Origin: Tissierellales bacterium
GTDB taxonomy: Bacteria; Bacillota; Clostridia; Tissierellales; Sedimentibacteraceae
Assembly: GCA_018433765.1 (NCBI GenBank)
Contig: JAHDQO010000006.1
Span: 124,001 to 188,000, forward strand
DNA: 64,000 nt
Direction: 5' to 3'
This document shows, piece by piece, positions 1 to 8,030 of this stretch. Positions within the stretch are counted from its first letter, which is position 1, and each line of letters begins with the position of its first letter. The translations under genes and the position numbers were made by a program. The notes beneath the pieces were generated by a model, which ran no database searches, was not told where the DNA came from, and saw nothing but the letters and a program-made list of their open reading frames with translations.

Positions 1-120
1 GATTTACTCATTACTTCGTAAATCTTTTCTTTATTAACACGGAAAAACACGGAATTTATTTTTCCAACTTTCCAACTTCTTACTTTCCATTTTGAATTTT
101 GTATTTTTCATTTTGCATTT

Positions 121-1098
121 TCAATTTTCCATTTTATAAACGTTTCTGTTATCAAGTATCCAAATCCTATCAGAAAATTCACCTGGATTTACACTTTTCA
201 AAGCATTTTCAAAATCAAACATTCTTGCGTCAATTATATCCAAATAATGAAGAAGTTCAGCTTCAGGTGTCATAGGTTTTTTTGGACTTCCATATTCTGG
301 TTGATAGTGATGTGATAGTATCATATGCTGTAGTATAAGGCTTTTTTCTTTATCAAGACCAATTAACTCTGCCTGTACTTCTATTTCTTTTATTCCTTGT
401 ATAATATGACCTAACAATTTCCCCTCAGTTGTATAATCTGAAACTATTCCAAGTTCATTTGAATCCATCTCACTTGTTTTGCATATATCATGCAATATAA
501 CACCTGCATATACATAATCCATTTTAAGATAATCATATACTTGTCCAATTTTTTCTCCTGTTTGAAGCATTCTTAGTATATGATATAATAAACCACCTTT
601 ATATGAATGATGGTTTTTCTTAGCAGCAGGATAGTATTTTAGCTTATTTTCATATTTTTTTATTATATTTGATACTAAAGTTTTTATTTCAACATCTTGA
701 ATTTTTTCTATATATTTATTTATTTCGGCATACATTTTGTCTGAACTTATTGGAGCAGCAGGTACAAAATCATCTATATTGATATTGTCATTTTCTATTA
801 TTCCTCTTATTTTACTTATTTTAAACTGCTTTTTACCCTGCCATTCTATTACTTCTCCTCTTGCTTTGACGATATTGTTTTCTTGAAATATTTGCAAATA
901 TTTTTCGTTGTATTCCCATAGTTTAGCATTAATTTCCCCTGTTTTGTCTGCAAAAGTTATATCTATATATTTTTTTTTGTTATTTGATGTTTTTATATCG
1001 TATGATTTCACTAGAAAATATCCATCTGATTTATCTGAAACTTTTAAATTTTCTATTGTTTTATTTTCAATTAATTTATCTATAGCTATTTGTTCCAT
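121..1098 (-). CDS. yhaM: 3'-5' exoribonuclease YhaM family
   Basis: Predicted cytoplasmic 3'-5' exoribonuclease of the YhaM/Cbf1 type, 325 aa, close to the family's usual ~315. An N-terminal OB-fold region (about residues 20-105) is followed by an HD-type domain; HHSYKGGLLYH, ILHDICKT, GHIIQ and LSHHYQPEYGSPKKP supply the expected metal-binding His/Asp residues. The ATG at 1098 is preceded by AGGAGG at good spacing. It stands alone, divergent from the cysteine-rich micro-ORFs. The 120 bp downstream hold only AT-rich degenerate repeats of the CATTTTGAATTTTG kind. Family assignment is firm; RNA targets are unknown. Confidence 0.9.
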   Translation of the reverse strand: MEQIAIDKLIENKTIENLKVSDKSDGYFLVKSYDIKTSNNKKKYIDITFADKTGEINAKLWEYNEKYLQIFQENNIVKARGEVIEWQGKKQFKISKIRGIIENDNINIDDFVPAAPISSDKMYAEINKYIEKIQDVEIKTLVSNIIKKYENKLKYYPAAKKNHHSYKGGLLYHILRMLQTGEKIGQVYDYLKMDYVYAGVILHDICKTSEMDSNELGIVSDYTTEGKLLGHIIQGIKEIEVQAELIGLDKEKSLILQHMILSHHYQPEYGSPKKPMTPEAELLHYLDIIDARMFDFENALKSVNPGEFSDRIWILDNRNVYKMEN

Positions 1099-1274
1099 CT
1101 CACTACCTCCTATTATACTTTTATCTTTTAATTATTTATATTTAGCTGTTAATGAATTATAACATAATGAAGCAAGTTCGAACAAGTACAGCATTTTTTT
1201 TTACTTTTTTATCACGCTATTTTCTATAATACATATAATAAATCAAGAAAAAGTATTTTTAAGGAGGTCTAGAT

Positions 1275-1376
1275 ATGGGTAACTTATTTGGCTGTGGAGA
1301 TAATGGTTGTAGCTTATTACTTTTCTTCTTGCTGTTAGTAGTTCTTTTCTGTAATTGCGACGGCTGCGGTTGCTAG
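1275..1376 (+). CDS. cysteine-rich hydrophobic micro-protein
   Basis: A 33-residue ORF with an excellent SD (AAGGAGG, 1261-1267) ahead of ATG. It has a Cys/Gly start (FGCGDNGC), a leucine/phenylalanine-rich hydrophobic core, and a cysteine-rich tail (CNCDGCGC). Tiny proteins of this composition are common in spore-forming clostridia and Bacilli, sometimes annotated as high-cysteine chorion-like proteins. A spore-surface role is inference only. A second, similar micro-ORF follows 25 bp later, so the two look like a tandem pair. Confidence 0.65.
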   Translation: MGNLFGCGDNGCSLLLFFLLLVVLFCNCDGCGC

Positions 1377-1401
1377 TACAACTTAGATTGGAGGAATAAT
1401 T

Positions 1402-1482
1402 ATGTCACGTAGAGGTAGTTGCACAAGTTTACTATTCTTTTTCCTTATACTAGTATGCTTGTATTGTGGATACTGTGACTAA
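1402..1482 (+). CDS. second small cysteine-containing hydrophobic micro-protein
   Basis: A 26-residue ORF behind a clear SD (TTGGAGGAAT) and ATG. It starts MSRRGSC, runs through a hydrophobic stretch (LLFFFLILVCLYC) and ends CGYCD. Same style as the preceding 33-residue ORF: basic/Cys head, hydrophobic centre, Cys-rich end. It is followed directly by a strong hairpin terminator, consistent with a short two-cistron transcript. Function unknown. Confidence 0.6.
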   Translation: MSRRGSCTSLLFFFLILVCLYCGYCD

Positions 1483-1500
1483 GAAACATTTAATATATTA

Positions 1501-1529
1501 TAGAAAGTCAGGTTTCACCTGACTTTCTA
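1501..1529. terminator. bidirectional terminator
   Basis: Perfect 13-bp arms (1501-1513 and 1517-1529) around a 3-nt loop, lying between the convergent micro-ORF pair and the lysR gene. It probably serves both. Confidence 0.75.
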
Positions 1530-1532
1530 GCT

Positions 1533-2441
1533 TTATATACATTTATAATTATATCTATTAAATATAAACTCTTTGAATACTTTATCAATTTTAGAAAAAT
1601 ATCTGTTTTTATGATACACATAAAATAACTTTCTTTTTAAATCTATATCTTTAATTTTAATTGAAACTAAACTACCTTCTTCTATTTCTTTTTTTACTGC
1701 AAGATTAGATATTATAGATACACCCATTCCTTTTTTAACCATGTACTTTATTATCTCTGCATCTTCAACTACTGCTTTTATTTTAAAATCATTCAATGTA
1801 CAATTTAGTTCATTTAAGGCTTGATTAAATGTTTGTAATGTAGCTGAACCTTTTTCTCTAATTATAATATTCTGCTCTAATAAAAATTTAATATCTATAT
1901 CTTTATTATTATATTTTTCATATTCGTTAGGAGGAGCTATTACAACTAGTTCATCATTAAAAATACATAAACTTTCAATACCTTTTTTATTATATGAAGT
2001 ACCAGTAAATCCAAAACTAGTTAAACCATTTACTATAGATTCATATACTTCTTTTGAATCTATTTTTTTTATATTATATAAAATGTGTGAATACTCTTTT
2101 GAAAATTCTGATATTATATCTGGCAATAGATATGTTGCAGGAAGAGAACTTGAATATATTGTTAAATCTCCTGATAATATATCATTCTTACCGCAAAGTT
2201 TATTATATATTGCATCTTCTGCATTAAGAACATTAATAGCATATACATATAATTCTTTACCTTCATTAGTAGGTATAATTTTTCTCCCCTGTCTTTTTAA
2301 TAACACCGTTCCAAAATCTTTTTCAAGTGATTGTATCTGCTTAGTTACAGCAGGTTGAGTGATAAAAAGTTTATCAGCTGCTTTTGAAAAACTCTCTAAA
2401 TTAACAACCTCTATAAATGTTTTTAAATATAATGTATTCAT
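1533..2441 (-). CDS. LysR-family transcriptional regulator
   Basis: 302 aa, typical LysR length. The N-terminal winged HTH (MNTLYLKTFIEVVNLESFSKAADKLFITQPAVTKQIQSLE by parts: the SFSKAADKL and TQPAVTKQI segments) is followed by a LysR substrate-binding domain from about residue 90. It resembles the CysL/CbbR branch, but the effector cannot be read from sequence. It lies 57 bp downstream of the diguanylate cyclase gene on the same strand. No divergent partner gene, so its target is not obvious from context. Confidence 0.88.
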   Translation of the reverse strand: MNTLYLKTFIEVVNLESFSKAADKLFITQPAVTKQIQSLEKDFGTVLLKRQGRKIIPTNEGKELYVYAINVLNAEDAIYNKLCGKNDILSGDLTIYSSSLPATYLLPDIISEFSKEYSHILYNIKKIDSKEVYESIVNGLTSFGFTGTSYNKKGIESLCIFNDELVVIAPPNEYEKYNNKDIDIKFLLEQNIIIREKGSATLQTFNQALNELNCTLNDFKIKAVVEDAEIIKYMVKKGMGVSIISNLAVKKEIEEGSLVSIKIKDIDLKRKLFYVYHKNRYFSKIDKVFKEFIFNRYNYKCI

Positions 2442-2498
2442 TATGTGACAACCTTTCCATTTATTAATTAAATATATTGCCCAGGTAATAAGCTATTT

Positions 2499-4667
2499 TT
2501 AATTAAACTTATACATTTTAACACTATCTCTACTTCTATTTTTAGCTTCATACAACGCTTTGTCAACGTAGTCAAGAATTTCACATATTTCTAAATTATC
2601 TTTTGGTTTTAATTTAACTACTCCGACTGAAGCTGTTAAACTAATAACCCTATTTTCATACTTAGTTAGATGATTCATTTCTTTTATAGAACTTCTTATC
2701 CTTTCAGCTAAAATTTTACCATTTTTGCCCTGCTTAGGTATATAAGTAAACAGAAACTCGTCTCCCCCATATCTGTATACTTCGGCTCCATATTCAATTG
2801 AAATTTCTTTGAAAGCTCTTCCTATTTGTTCTAAGCATTTATCTCCTGCTATGTGACCATTAACATCATTATATTCTTTAAAATGATCTAAATCTACCAT
2901 TATTACATATAAACATCTGTTCAAATTAGTACAGCTTTGCATAATGTTATTTAATTCATTATATAAATAATGTCTATTCTTTAATGAAGTAAGTGCATCC
3001 GTTACAGAAAGATTGTACAATTTTTGATTTGCTATCTCAAGTTCTTTTTGTATTTTTCTTCTTGTTTCATTCTCTTCTTGAAGTTTCTCTCTATTTTTAG
3101 TATTATTTAAAGCTATGGCTATAAACGATTTCAATATCTTTAATATTTCAAGTTGGTTTTTATCATAGGCATTTTTTTCTTTACTTTTAACAGCCATTGT
3201 ACCAATTATATTATCTTTATATTCAAGTAAAAGAATAACCATAGAATTTATAGCTTCCTCATTATCTAAATATGAAACCAATTTACTATCCACATATCTT
3301 TCTTTTTGATATTCACTTGAATTATCTAGTAAAATTAAATCTTTCTTATTCCTAACAACCCATGAAGAGAAGCTGTTGTCATTATTAACTTTTATATCTT
3401 GTTTTTTTATAATTTTACCATTTTCCATGAAACTGTTATAAGATATGGTATTGGCTTTTTTATCATATAGTCCTATACTAAATATATTAACATCCATTAT
3501 ACTATTGAGAGATTTATAAACATGTTCAATAATTTCAATTATTGTTTGTGATGCAGTTACTTCTTTTACTACATCATTTATTTTAATTAAATTTTCATAG
3601 GCAAGTTCTAATTCTTCATTTTTCTTTTTAAAAAATTCCTTTTCATGCTGGGTTATAATTAAATCAAATTGACTGGTTATTCCTTTTAATCTGTTTTTCT
3701 TTTCTTCTTTTATGCAAATTTCATTATAATCTACATATAGATTAAAATATTTATTGCTTTCTTTAATATCTCCATTTTTTTCATAAAGTCTAGCTATTAA
3801 GCAGCTTAGTTTTTGCATCTGTTTGATATTGCTTGATGACTTAGCATTATCAAATAATTTTTTGAGAATTTGTAAAGATTCTTGTTCTCTACCTTGCTCT
3901 AACAGCATTATGCTGTAATCATACGCAGTCTCATAAATATATGTGCCTTCTTTAATTTTGTAAAAAATATTTAAGCTTTTTTTAAACCATTTATCTGCTT
4001 CTTTAAACATACCGATTTCATTATAATATCTACCAAATATTTTGTATATATACCCTTGTCCAACAACGTCATTAATTTTCTCTGCTAATCTTAAACCTTC
4101 TTTAAGCATTTCTAATACATTATCAAATTGCTTTTCACTTATTGATATTTCACAAATGTTGGATAAAGCGATTTCATAAATATACTCATCTTCTTGAACT
4201 TCATTTTGGTATATAAGTTGATTAAAATACTTCATAGCAAAATTAAAATCACCGAGTCTTCTATACATCTCTCCAATATTTAAATAAAATTTTAATTTTA
4301 AAATATTGTTTGTATCTCCTAAGATGTTAATTCCTGTTAAAAAAAACTCAAGAGCTATTTCATAATTATCAATTTCCATATTTGCAGTACCTAAAGAATT
4401 AATAATACTAGTTAAAAGTTTAATATCATCAAATTGTTTAGCTGCTTCATAAGCCTCTTTAAATGCATTAATGCTTTTATTAGCATCACCTTTATCAAGT
4501 AATATTTTCCCTTGTACAAATTTACTTTTCGCAATTCCCTCTAAATAGTTGTTATTAACTGACAATTTATATGCTTTCTCTGCTAATTTATAAGTTACAT
4601 CTAAATCATTATTATATGAATTATCAATTATTTCTATAATTTCATTTACTTCATATTTATAATCCAT
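2499..4667 (-). CDS. TPR-GAF-GGDEF diguanylate cyclase
   Basis: Large cytoplasmic signalling protein, about 722 aa. Residues ~1-340 are TPR-like helical repeats, then a short coiled coil, a GAF-like domain (~360-530), a second coiled coil (~535-560) and a C-terminal GGDEF domain with intact YRYGGDEF near residue 640. It should make c-di-GMP. No RxxD inhibitory site is seen just before GGDEF. No transmembrane segment is visible. The ATG at 4667 is preferred because GGTGAG lies just upstream; an in-frame ATG at 4679 has no SD. The neighbouring gene is under c-di-GMP riboswitches, so a local signal-output circuit is plausible. Confidence 0.88.
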   Translation of the reverse strand: MDYKYEVNEIIEIIDNSYNNDLDVTYKLAEKAYKLSVNNNYLEGIAKSKFVQGKILLDKGDANKSINAFKEAYEAAKQFDDIKLLTSIINSLGTANMEIDNYEIALEFFLTGINILGDTNNILKLKFYLNIGEMYRRLGDFNFAMKYFNQLIYQNEVQEDEYIYEIALSNICEISISEKQFDNVLEMLKEGLRLAEKINDVVGQGYIYKIFGRYYNEIGMFKEADKWFKKSLNIFYKIKEGTYIYETAYDYSIMLLEQGREQESLQILKKLFDNAKSSSNIKQMQKLSCLIARLYEKNGDIKESNKYFNLYVDYNEICIKEEKKNRLKGITSQFDLIITQHEKEFFKKKNEELELAYENLIKINDVVKEVTASQTIIEIIEHVYKSLNSIMDVNIFSIGLYDKKANTISYNSFMENGKIIKKQDIKVNNDNSFSSWVVRNKKDLILLDNSSEYQKERYVDSKLVSYLDNEEAINSMVILLLEYKDNIIGTMAVKSKEKNAYDKNQLEILKILKSFIAIALNNTKNREKLQEENETRRKIQKELEIANQKLYNLSVTDALTSLKNRHYLYNELNNIMQSCTNLNRCLYVIMVDLDHFKEYNDVNGHIAGDKCLEQIGRAFKEISIEYGAEVYRYGGDEFLFTYIPKQGKNGKILAERIRSSIKEMNHLTKYENRVISLTASVGVVKLKPKDNLEICEILDYVDKALYEAKNRSRDSVKMYKFN

Positions 4668-4820
4668 TACACTCACCATATTAATTATATTTTAATTGTA
4701 TGGGTTTTCTCATGTTTTTTCAAGTTAAAACATGTCGTAGAACTTTAATAAAAAATTCGAGAAATTTGTCATATTTTGTTTATAATAAAGAAAAAGCCTT
4801 TAAATAGACTTTTTTATGCT

Positions 4821-5627
4821 TTAATATTCAAAATCTTTTTTATAATTTTCGCTGTCTTCTATCATATTATATACTATGTTTTCGTTAAAATATGCAGAAC
4901 CTTTTGTAACATCTATCACCACCCATTCATTTGATTCTTTAATATAAACTTCATTCCAAGAATGATAAGCATCAGTAAACTCGCTATTACCTTTAATTAG
5001 CTTAGTCGGTATTCCTTGACTTCTCAGCATTGCAGCAAACATTGAAGAAAAATCATAACAAATCCCTTTTTTATCTTCTAATATTTGATCTATATTAGGT
5101 ATATACTTAGATGATAAATTAACTTTTTCTTTATCATATGTTAGATTTTCAGTCAAATGTTTGTATACAGCTTGTACTTTTTCTAGTTCTGTTTCGCAAT
5201 CTTTTACTAATTCTTCAGCAAGTTTTATTGATTCCATCTCTTTATTCCAATTTACTAGTTTTATAGAATTTAGGAATATATCATTTTCGTTTTCAATTTT
5301 AACGTTTATATTTTCCTTATATAAATATTTATATTTGGTATCTTCAACATTTTCTAAAACACCAATCTTATACTCTCCATTTCCTAGTTGTAAAGGAAAG
5401 TACTGAAATTCTTCTCCATTTTCTATGTTATAATAGATTTTTTCATCATCAAGTTGAATTAAAACCTTAATTTTTTCGTTATCTATATTATTTACTTTAA
5501 TACCTATTGCTCCTTTTTTTATCAACAGCTTGTCTACTTCAATGCTAGGTTTCTCTTTTGCGTAGGCAGAAGTAAATAAAGAAATTGCAAGTAGTAAAAC
5601 TAAAACCAATGAAATAAATCTTTTCAA
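4821..5627 (-). CDS. secreted transglutaminase-like protein
   Basis: About 268 aa with an N-terminal signal peptide (hydrophobic run to SAYA). A transglutaminase-like/cysteine-protease domain lies in the C-terminal half: KKGICYDFSSMFAAMLRSQGIP carries the catalytic Cys, YHSWNEVY the His, and VIDVTKGSAY the Asp. Family members cleave or cross-link extracellular proteins; the substrate is unknown. Start is TTG: two adjacent TTG codons (5630 and 5627) follow GGAGG, and 5627 has the better 8-nt spacing. Two c-di-GMP-I aptamers precede it, so expression should follow c-di-GMP. Confidence 0.8.
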   Translation of the reverse strand: MKRFISLVLVLLLAISLFTSAYAKEKPSIEVDKLLIKKGAIGIKVNNIDNEKIKVLIQLDDEKIYYNIENGEEFQYFPLQLGNGEYKIGVLENVEDTKYKYLYKENINVKIENENDIFLNSIKLVNWNKEMESIKLAEELVKDCETELEKVQAVYKHLTENLTYDKEKVNLSSKYIPNIDQILEDKKGICYDFSSMFAAMLRSQGIPTKLIKGNSEFTDAYHSWNEVYIKESNEWVVIDVTKGSAYFNENIVYNMIEDSENYKKDFEY

Positions 5628-5645
5628 CAAAAAAACCTCCCATTT

Positions 5646-5730
5646 CGATAGTTAGGCTACCATACGCATAAAGCGCTTAGGTCCTCGACTTTGCGTCCCT
5701 GTTTTTCAACAGGTTTGCCATTATCGTTGG
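5646..5730 (-). promoter_or_regulatory. c-di-GMP-I riboswitch, proximal copy
   Basis: The minus strand shows the GEMM-I signature: AATGGCAAACC, a P2 hairpin, GGGACGCAAAGTC, and the closing GTAGCCTAAC, with a short P1 (CGATA/TATCG). GGGAGG and the TTG start of the transglutaminase gene follow directly, which suggests control of translation, although a terminator cannot be excluded. Confidence 0.88.
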
Positions 5731-5761
5731 AAGCTTCCAGCAACATAAAAACTCCCCGCTT

Positions 5762-5846
5762 CGGTGGTTAGGCTGCCATATACTTAGCACTTAGGCCCTT
5801 AACTTTGCGTCCCTGCCTTTCGACAGGTTTGCCATTATCGTTGGAA
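5762..5846 (-). promoter_or_regulatory. c-di-GMP-I riboswitch, distal tandem copy
   Basis: A second GEMM-I aptamer on the same leader: AATGGCAAACC, a GAAA-capped P2, GGGACGCAAAGTT, GGCCTAAG and GGCAGCCTAAC. It is followed by GGGGAG, five T and ATG TTG, which mirrors the GGAGG, five T, TTG TTG after the proximal copy. The aptamer therefore seems to have been duplicated together with the ribosome-binding region. Confidence 0.87.
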
Positions 5847-6053
5847 AGCTCTCAACTAATATTCACTTATTTATATAATATAATTTTATCTAATTTTTGT
5901 CAACTTTTTATTGTCTATTTCTTAAAAAGACATTATATAAGACGAACAGACAAGGTTTATATTTTTTATATTTGCAAGATTTTAGCAAATTCCTCATAAT
6001 ATATATACCACAAAATTTTCTTTTTAAACATTTTTTTATTATTTAGTAATTTA

Positions 6054-6416
6054 TTAAAAATTATTATTCCTTCCATGTCTATGTCTGCCACGAAAACACG
6101 GCTTGCATTCGCATATATTATCATCGCAAAGTATATAATTTCCGCCTTCTATTTTTATTATTTTACCGTTTACTAAGCTGTCTGCTACTTTTTTCTTTGC
6201 ATCATTGTACATCCTCTGAATTGTTGAACGAGCCACTTTCATTATTTCTGCACATTTTTCCTGCTCTAATCCTTCTAAATCCATGAGTCTTATAACTTCA
6301 TATTCTTCTATTGTTAAATAAATTATATCATTTTCTTCTATAACTGAATTAATAGGTCCAAATTCATTAAATCTAGGAAGGTTACACACTCTTCTCATCT
6401 TCTTCGGTCTAGGCAT
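6054..6416 (-). CDS. DUF134 family DNA-binding protein
   Basis: 120 aa, matching the UPF0251/DUF134 family: [14 protein letters not shown] start, FGP motif, then a sigma-70 region 4-like HTH ([36 protein letters not shown] in parts). The Cys/His-rich tail ([20 protein letters not shown]) may bind metal. The family usually sits beside DUF5320 and NifX/NifB-like Fe-Mo cofactor proteins, and a DUF5320 gene does lie 400 bp upstream here. Role as a transcription factor is inferred. Confidence 0.85.
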   Translation of the reverse strand: MPRPKKMRRVCNLPRFNEFGPINSVIEENDIIYLTIEEYEVIRLMDLEGLEQEKCAEIMKVARSTIQRMYNDAKKKVADSLVNGKIIKIEGGNYILCDDNICECKPCFRGRHRHGRNNNF

Positions 6417-6631
6417 TCTAACACCCCCATATATTAATTGATAGTTGATAGTTGATAGTTAATAATTGATAGTTAATGGTTGAAATTTTCATTTGAAAAT
6501 TTCTTTTAAACCATATTACTAGTTTTTTGTTATTTTTATCTTTTCTGCTTTACACTAGTAAAGCTACCATGTTACTCGTTGCTCATCTTTTGTTTCTCTT
6601 TTTACTTATTTATATTATATACTAAACAAAA

Positions 6632-6650
6632 AGGTGAGACAAGCTCACCT
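6632..6650. terminator. terminator hairpin, duplicated copy A1
   Basis: AGGTGAG-acaag-CTCACCT hairpin. An identical 19-nt copy occurs at 6798-6816, on the far side of the inserted repeat; only the distal copy carries the T-run on this strand. Confidence 0.6.
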
Positions 6651-6797
6651 CAGGCTATTGACTCGAATTTCATCGTTGTTGCCTCAATCGAGAATGCTCA
6701 CGTATTTCTATATACGCTCCGCTTACTCGCTTTCGGCACGCCTCGAACATCGAGTTTCTCAAAAGGCTGTCATCTTGTTGACTTTGTCAACAATCTG
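6651..6797. repeat. ~147-bp MITE-like repeat, copy 1
   Basis: Non-coding element, nearly the same as the one at 7846-7995 (shared blocks include CTCAATCGAGAATGCTCACG and CTTTCGGCACGCC). Its ends are imperfect inverted repeats (CAGGCTATTGAC against CAGATTGTTGAC read on the other strand). The interior can fold. It sits between two identical copies of a terminator hairpin. Confidence 0.75.
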
Positions 6798-6822
6798 AGG
6801 TGAGACAAGCTCACCTTTTTAT
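6798..6822. terminator. terminator hairpin, duplicated copy A2
   Basis: Second AGGTGAG/CTCACCT hairpin, followed by a T-run at 6816-6820. It lies at the 3' end of the minus-strand DUF5320 gene and overlaps its last codon, so it probably ends that transcript and works in both directions. Confidence 0.65.
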
Positions 6823-7139
6823 TTTTCTTCATTAAGTCCATCTAGTCTTTGCTTTATTTCTTTAAGCTGAGATTCTAATATAGTTTTTTCATTTTCTAAT
6901 ATTGACTTTTCATTTTCTGGTGTCACATTGTAATTTGCTGGCATCATATCATAGTCATCATAGTATGCATATCTTCTTGCACCTCTTGCAAAACCACGTC
7001 CTAACCCTAAACCTAAGCCTAATCCGAAACGTCTTCCATATCTTGAAGTATTATAACCTCTTCCAGTTCTGCAATATCCCATTTGTCTTCCTGTTAATGG
7101 ACCTCTTCCCATTGGTCCTGTTCCATCTAATCTTGGCAT
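6819..7139 (-). CDS. DUF5320 family protein
   Basis: 106 aa. The N-terminal half is glycine/arginine-rich and begins with the diagnostic MPRLDGTGPMGRGPLTGRQMG motif. A low-complexity GLGLGLGRG stretch follows, and the C-terminal 35 residues form a probable coiled coil (ENEKTILESQLKEIKQRL). These proteins co-occur with DUF134 and Fe-Mo cofactor-type proteins; their biochemical role is not established. AGGAGG precedes the ATG. Three phased GGGCATATG boxes lie just upstream. Confidence 0.85.
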   Translation of the reverse strand: MPRLDGTGPMGRGPLTGRQMGYCRTGRGYNTSRYGRRFGLGLGLGLGRGFARGARRYAYYDDYDMMPANYNVTPENEKSILENEKTILESQLKEIKQRLDGLNEEK

Positions 7140-7160
7140 TTTTTTACCTCCTAATTTTAA

Positions 7161-7250
7161 TTTTGAGCATATGTTTAATTTATAAAATTACGAATTCGTT
7201 TTGGGCATATGTTCATTACAATTATATTATATATCATTTTGGGCATATGT
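7161..7250 (-). promoter_or_regulatory. three phased TTTTGRGCATATGT boxes (candidate operators)
   Basis: Copies at 7161-7174 (TTTTGAGCATATGT), 7199-7212 and 7237-7250 (both TTTTGGGCATATGT), spaced exactly 38 bp start to start, upstream of the DUF5320 gene. The core CATATG is palindromic. The regular phasing suggests protein binding, with the nearby DUF134 protein an obvious candidate. This is inference. Confidence 0.5.
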
Positions 7251-7340
7251 CAATAACTTTTTTTAAAAAATTATTAAAAAAGTTCCTAATTATGAATATT
7301 TTTTTTTAGATTACAAAACTTATTACTGGAGGTGAATTTT

Positions 7341-7805
7341 ATGCATTTAACTCAAAAAGAACAATACTTATTACAAGATCAAAAAACTCATGAGGAACTA
7401 TGTATAAAAAAATATAACAGCTATGCTAATCAAGCTCAAGATGAAGAATTAAAACAATTGTTTACATCACATGCTCAGCAAGAGCAGCAGCATCTTAATA
7501 CCATTAATCAAATTATATCAGGTCAAGTTCCTCAAATGAACCAAAATCAGCAAAATCAACAGCAAAATACACAGCACCAATTTACTAAAAATCAATCCGG
7601 TAAATATAATCAGAATGATGCTGACCTTTGCACCGATTTACTTTCAACAGAAAAGTATGTTTCATCAACATATAATACAGCTATTTTTGAATTTAGAGAT
7701 CATAATATTAGACAGACATTAAATCATATTCAAAAGGAAGAACAAGAACATGGAGAACATATTTTTAATTATATGCAAGCGAAAGGTATGTACAATCCAC
7801 AATAA
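7341..7805 (+). CDS. CotF-like spore coat protein
   Basis: 154 aa from ATG 7341 behind TGGAGGTGA. Two ferritin-like helical segments (about 5-60 and 95-150) flank a Gln/Asn-rich linker (QMNQNQQNQQQNTQ). This is the layout of the coat protein F/DUF2383-like family found in spore-formers. The motifs EEQEHGEHIFNYMQAKGMY and AQQEQQHLNTI are typical. It ends in front of a hairpin that has been duplicated around a repeat element. Confidence 0.82.
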   Translation: MHLTQKEQYLLQDQKTHEELCIKKYNSYANQAQDEELKQLFTSHAQQEQQHLNTINQIISGQVPQMNQNQQNQQQNTQHQFTKNQSGKYNQNDADLCTDLLSTEKYVSSTYNTAIFEFRDHNIRQTLNHIQKEEQEHGEHIFNYMQAKGMYNPQ

Positions 7806-7818
7806 TATATTACAATAG

Positions 7819-7845
7819 AAGCTTCATGCTATTCGCATGAAGCTT
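7819..7845. terminator. terminator hairpin, duplicated copy B1
   Basis: Long hairpin with AAGCTTCATG arms 14 bp after the coat gene. A 26-nt identical copy occurs at 7996-8021, beyond the repeat element. Confidence 0.65.
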
Positions 7846-7995
7846 AGGCTATTGACAAACCCGAATTTCATCGTTGTTACCTCAATCGAGAATGCTCACG
7901 TATTTCTATATACGCTCCGCTTACTCGCTTTCGGCACGCCTTGATATTCAAGTTTCTCAAAAGCCTATCATCTTGTTGACTCTGTCAACAATCTG
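7846..7995. repeat. ~150-bp MITE-like repeat, copy 2
   Basis: Second copy of the element at 6651-6797, same orientation, with about 15-20 differences by eye. It begins AGGCTATTGAC and ends GTCAACAATCTG. It is inserted between two copies of a terminator unrelated in sequence to the one around copy 1, which shows that the hairpins are target sequence and not part of the element. Confidence 0.75.
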
Positions 7996-8024
7996 AGCTT
8001 CATGCTATTCGCATGAAGCTTTTA
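7996..8024. terminator. terminator hairpin, duplicated copy B2
   Basis: Second AGCTTCATG hairpin followed by TTTT, 10 bp from the 3' end of the convergent FUSC-like gene. Confidence 0.6.
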
Positions 8025-8030
8025 AATATG

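Noticed and set aside
5657-5746. 29-codon ORF within the tandem riboswitch leader as a real gene
   Set aside because: It runs through a conserved aptamer, so its codons are explained by RNA structure. Treated as a relict start produced by the duplication and mentioned as a finding only.
6421-6475. TTGATAGT-type tandem simple repeat upstream of the DUF134 gene
   Set aside because: Degenerate AT-rich repetition of a kind seen at several intergenic spots (also near 60-130); no stable pattern or function visible.
6545-6570. GCTTTAC/GTAAAGC mini-hairpin, also near 17250
   Set aside because: Two short copies of ~24 bp with differing flanks; too little to call an element.
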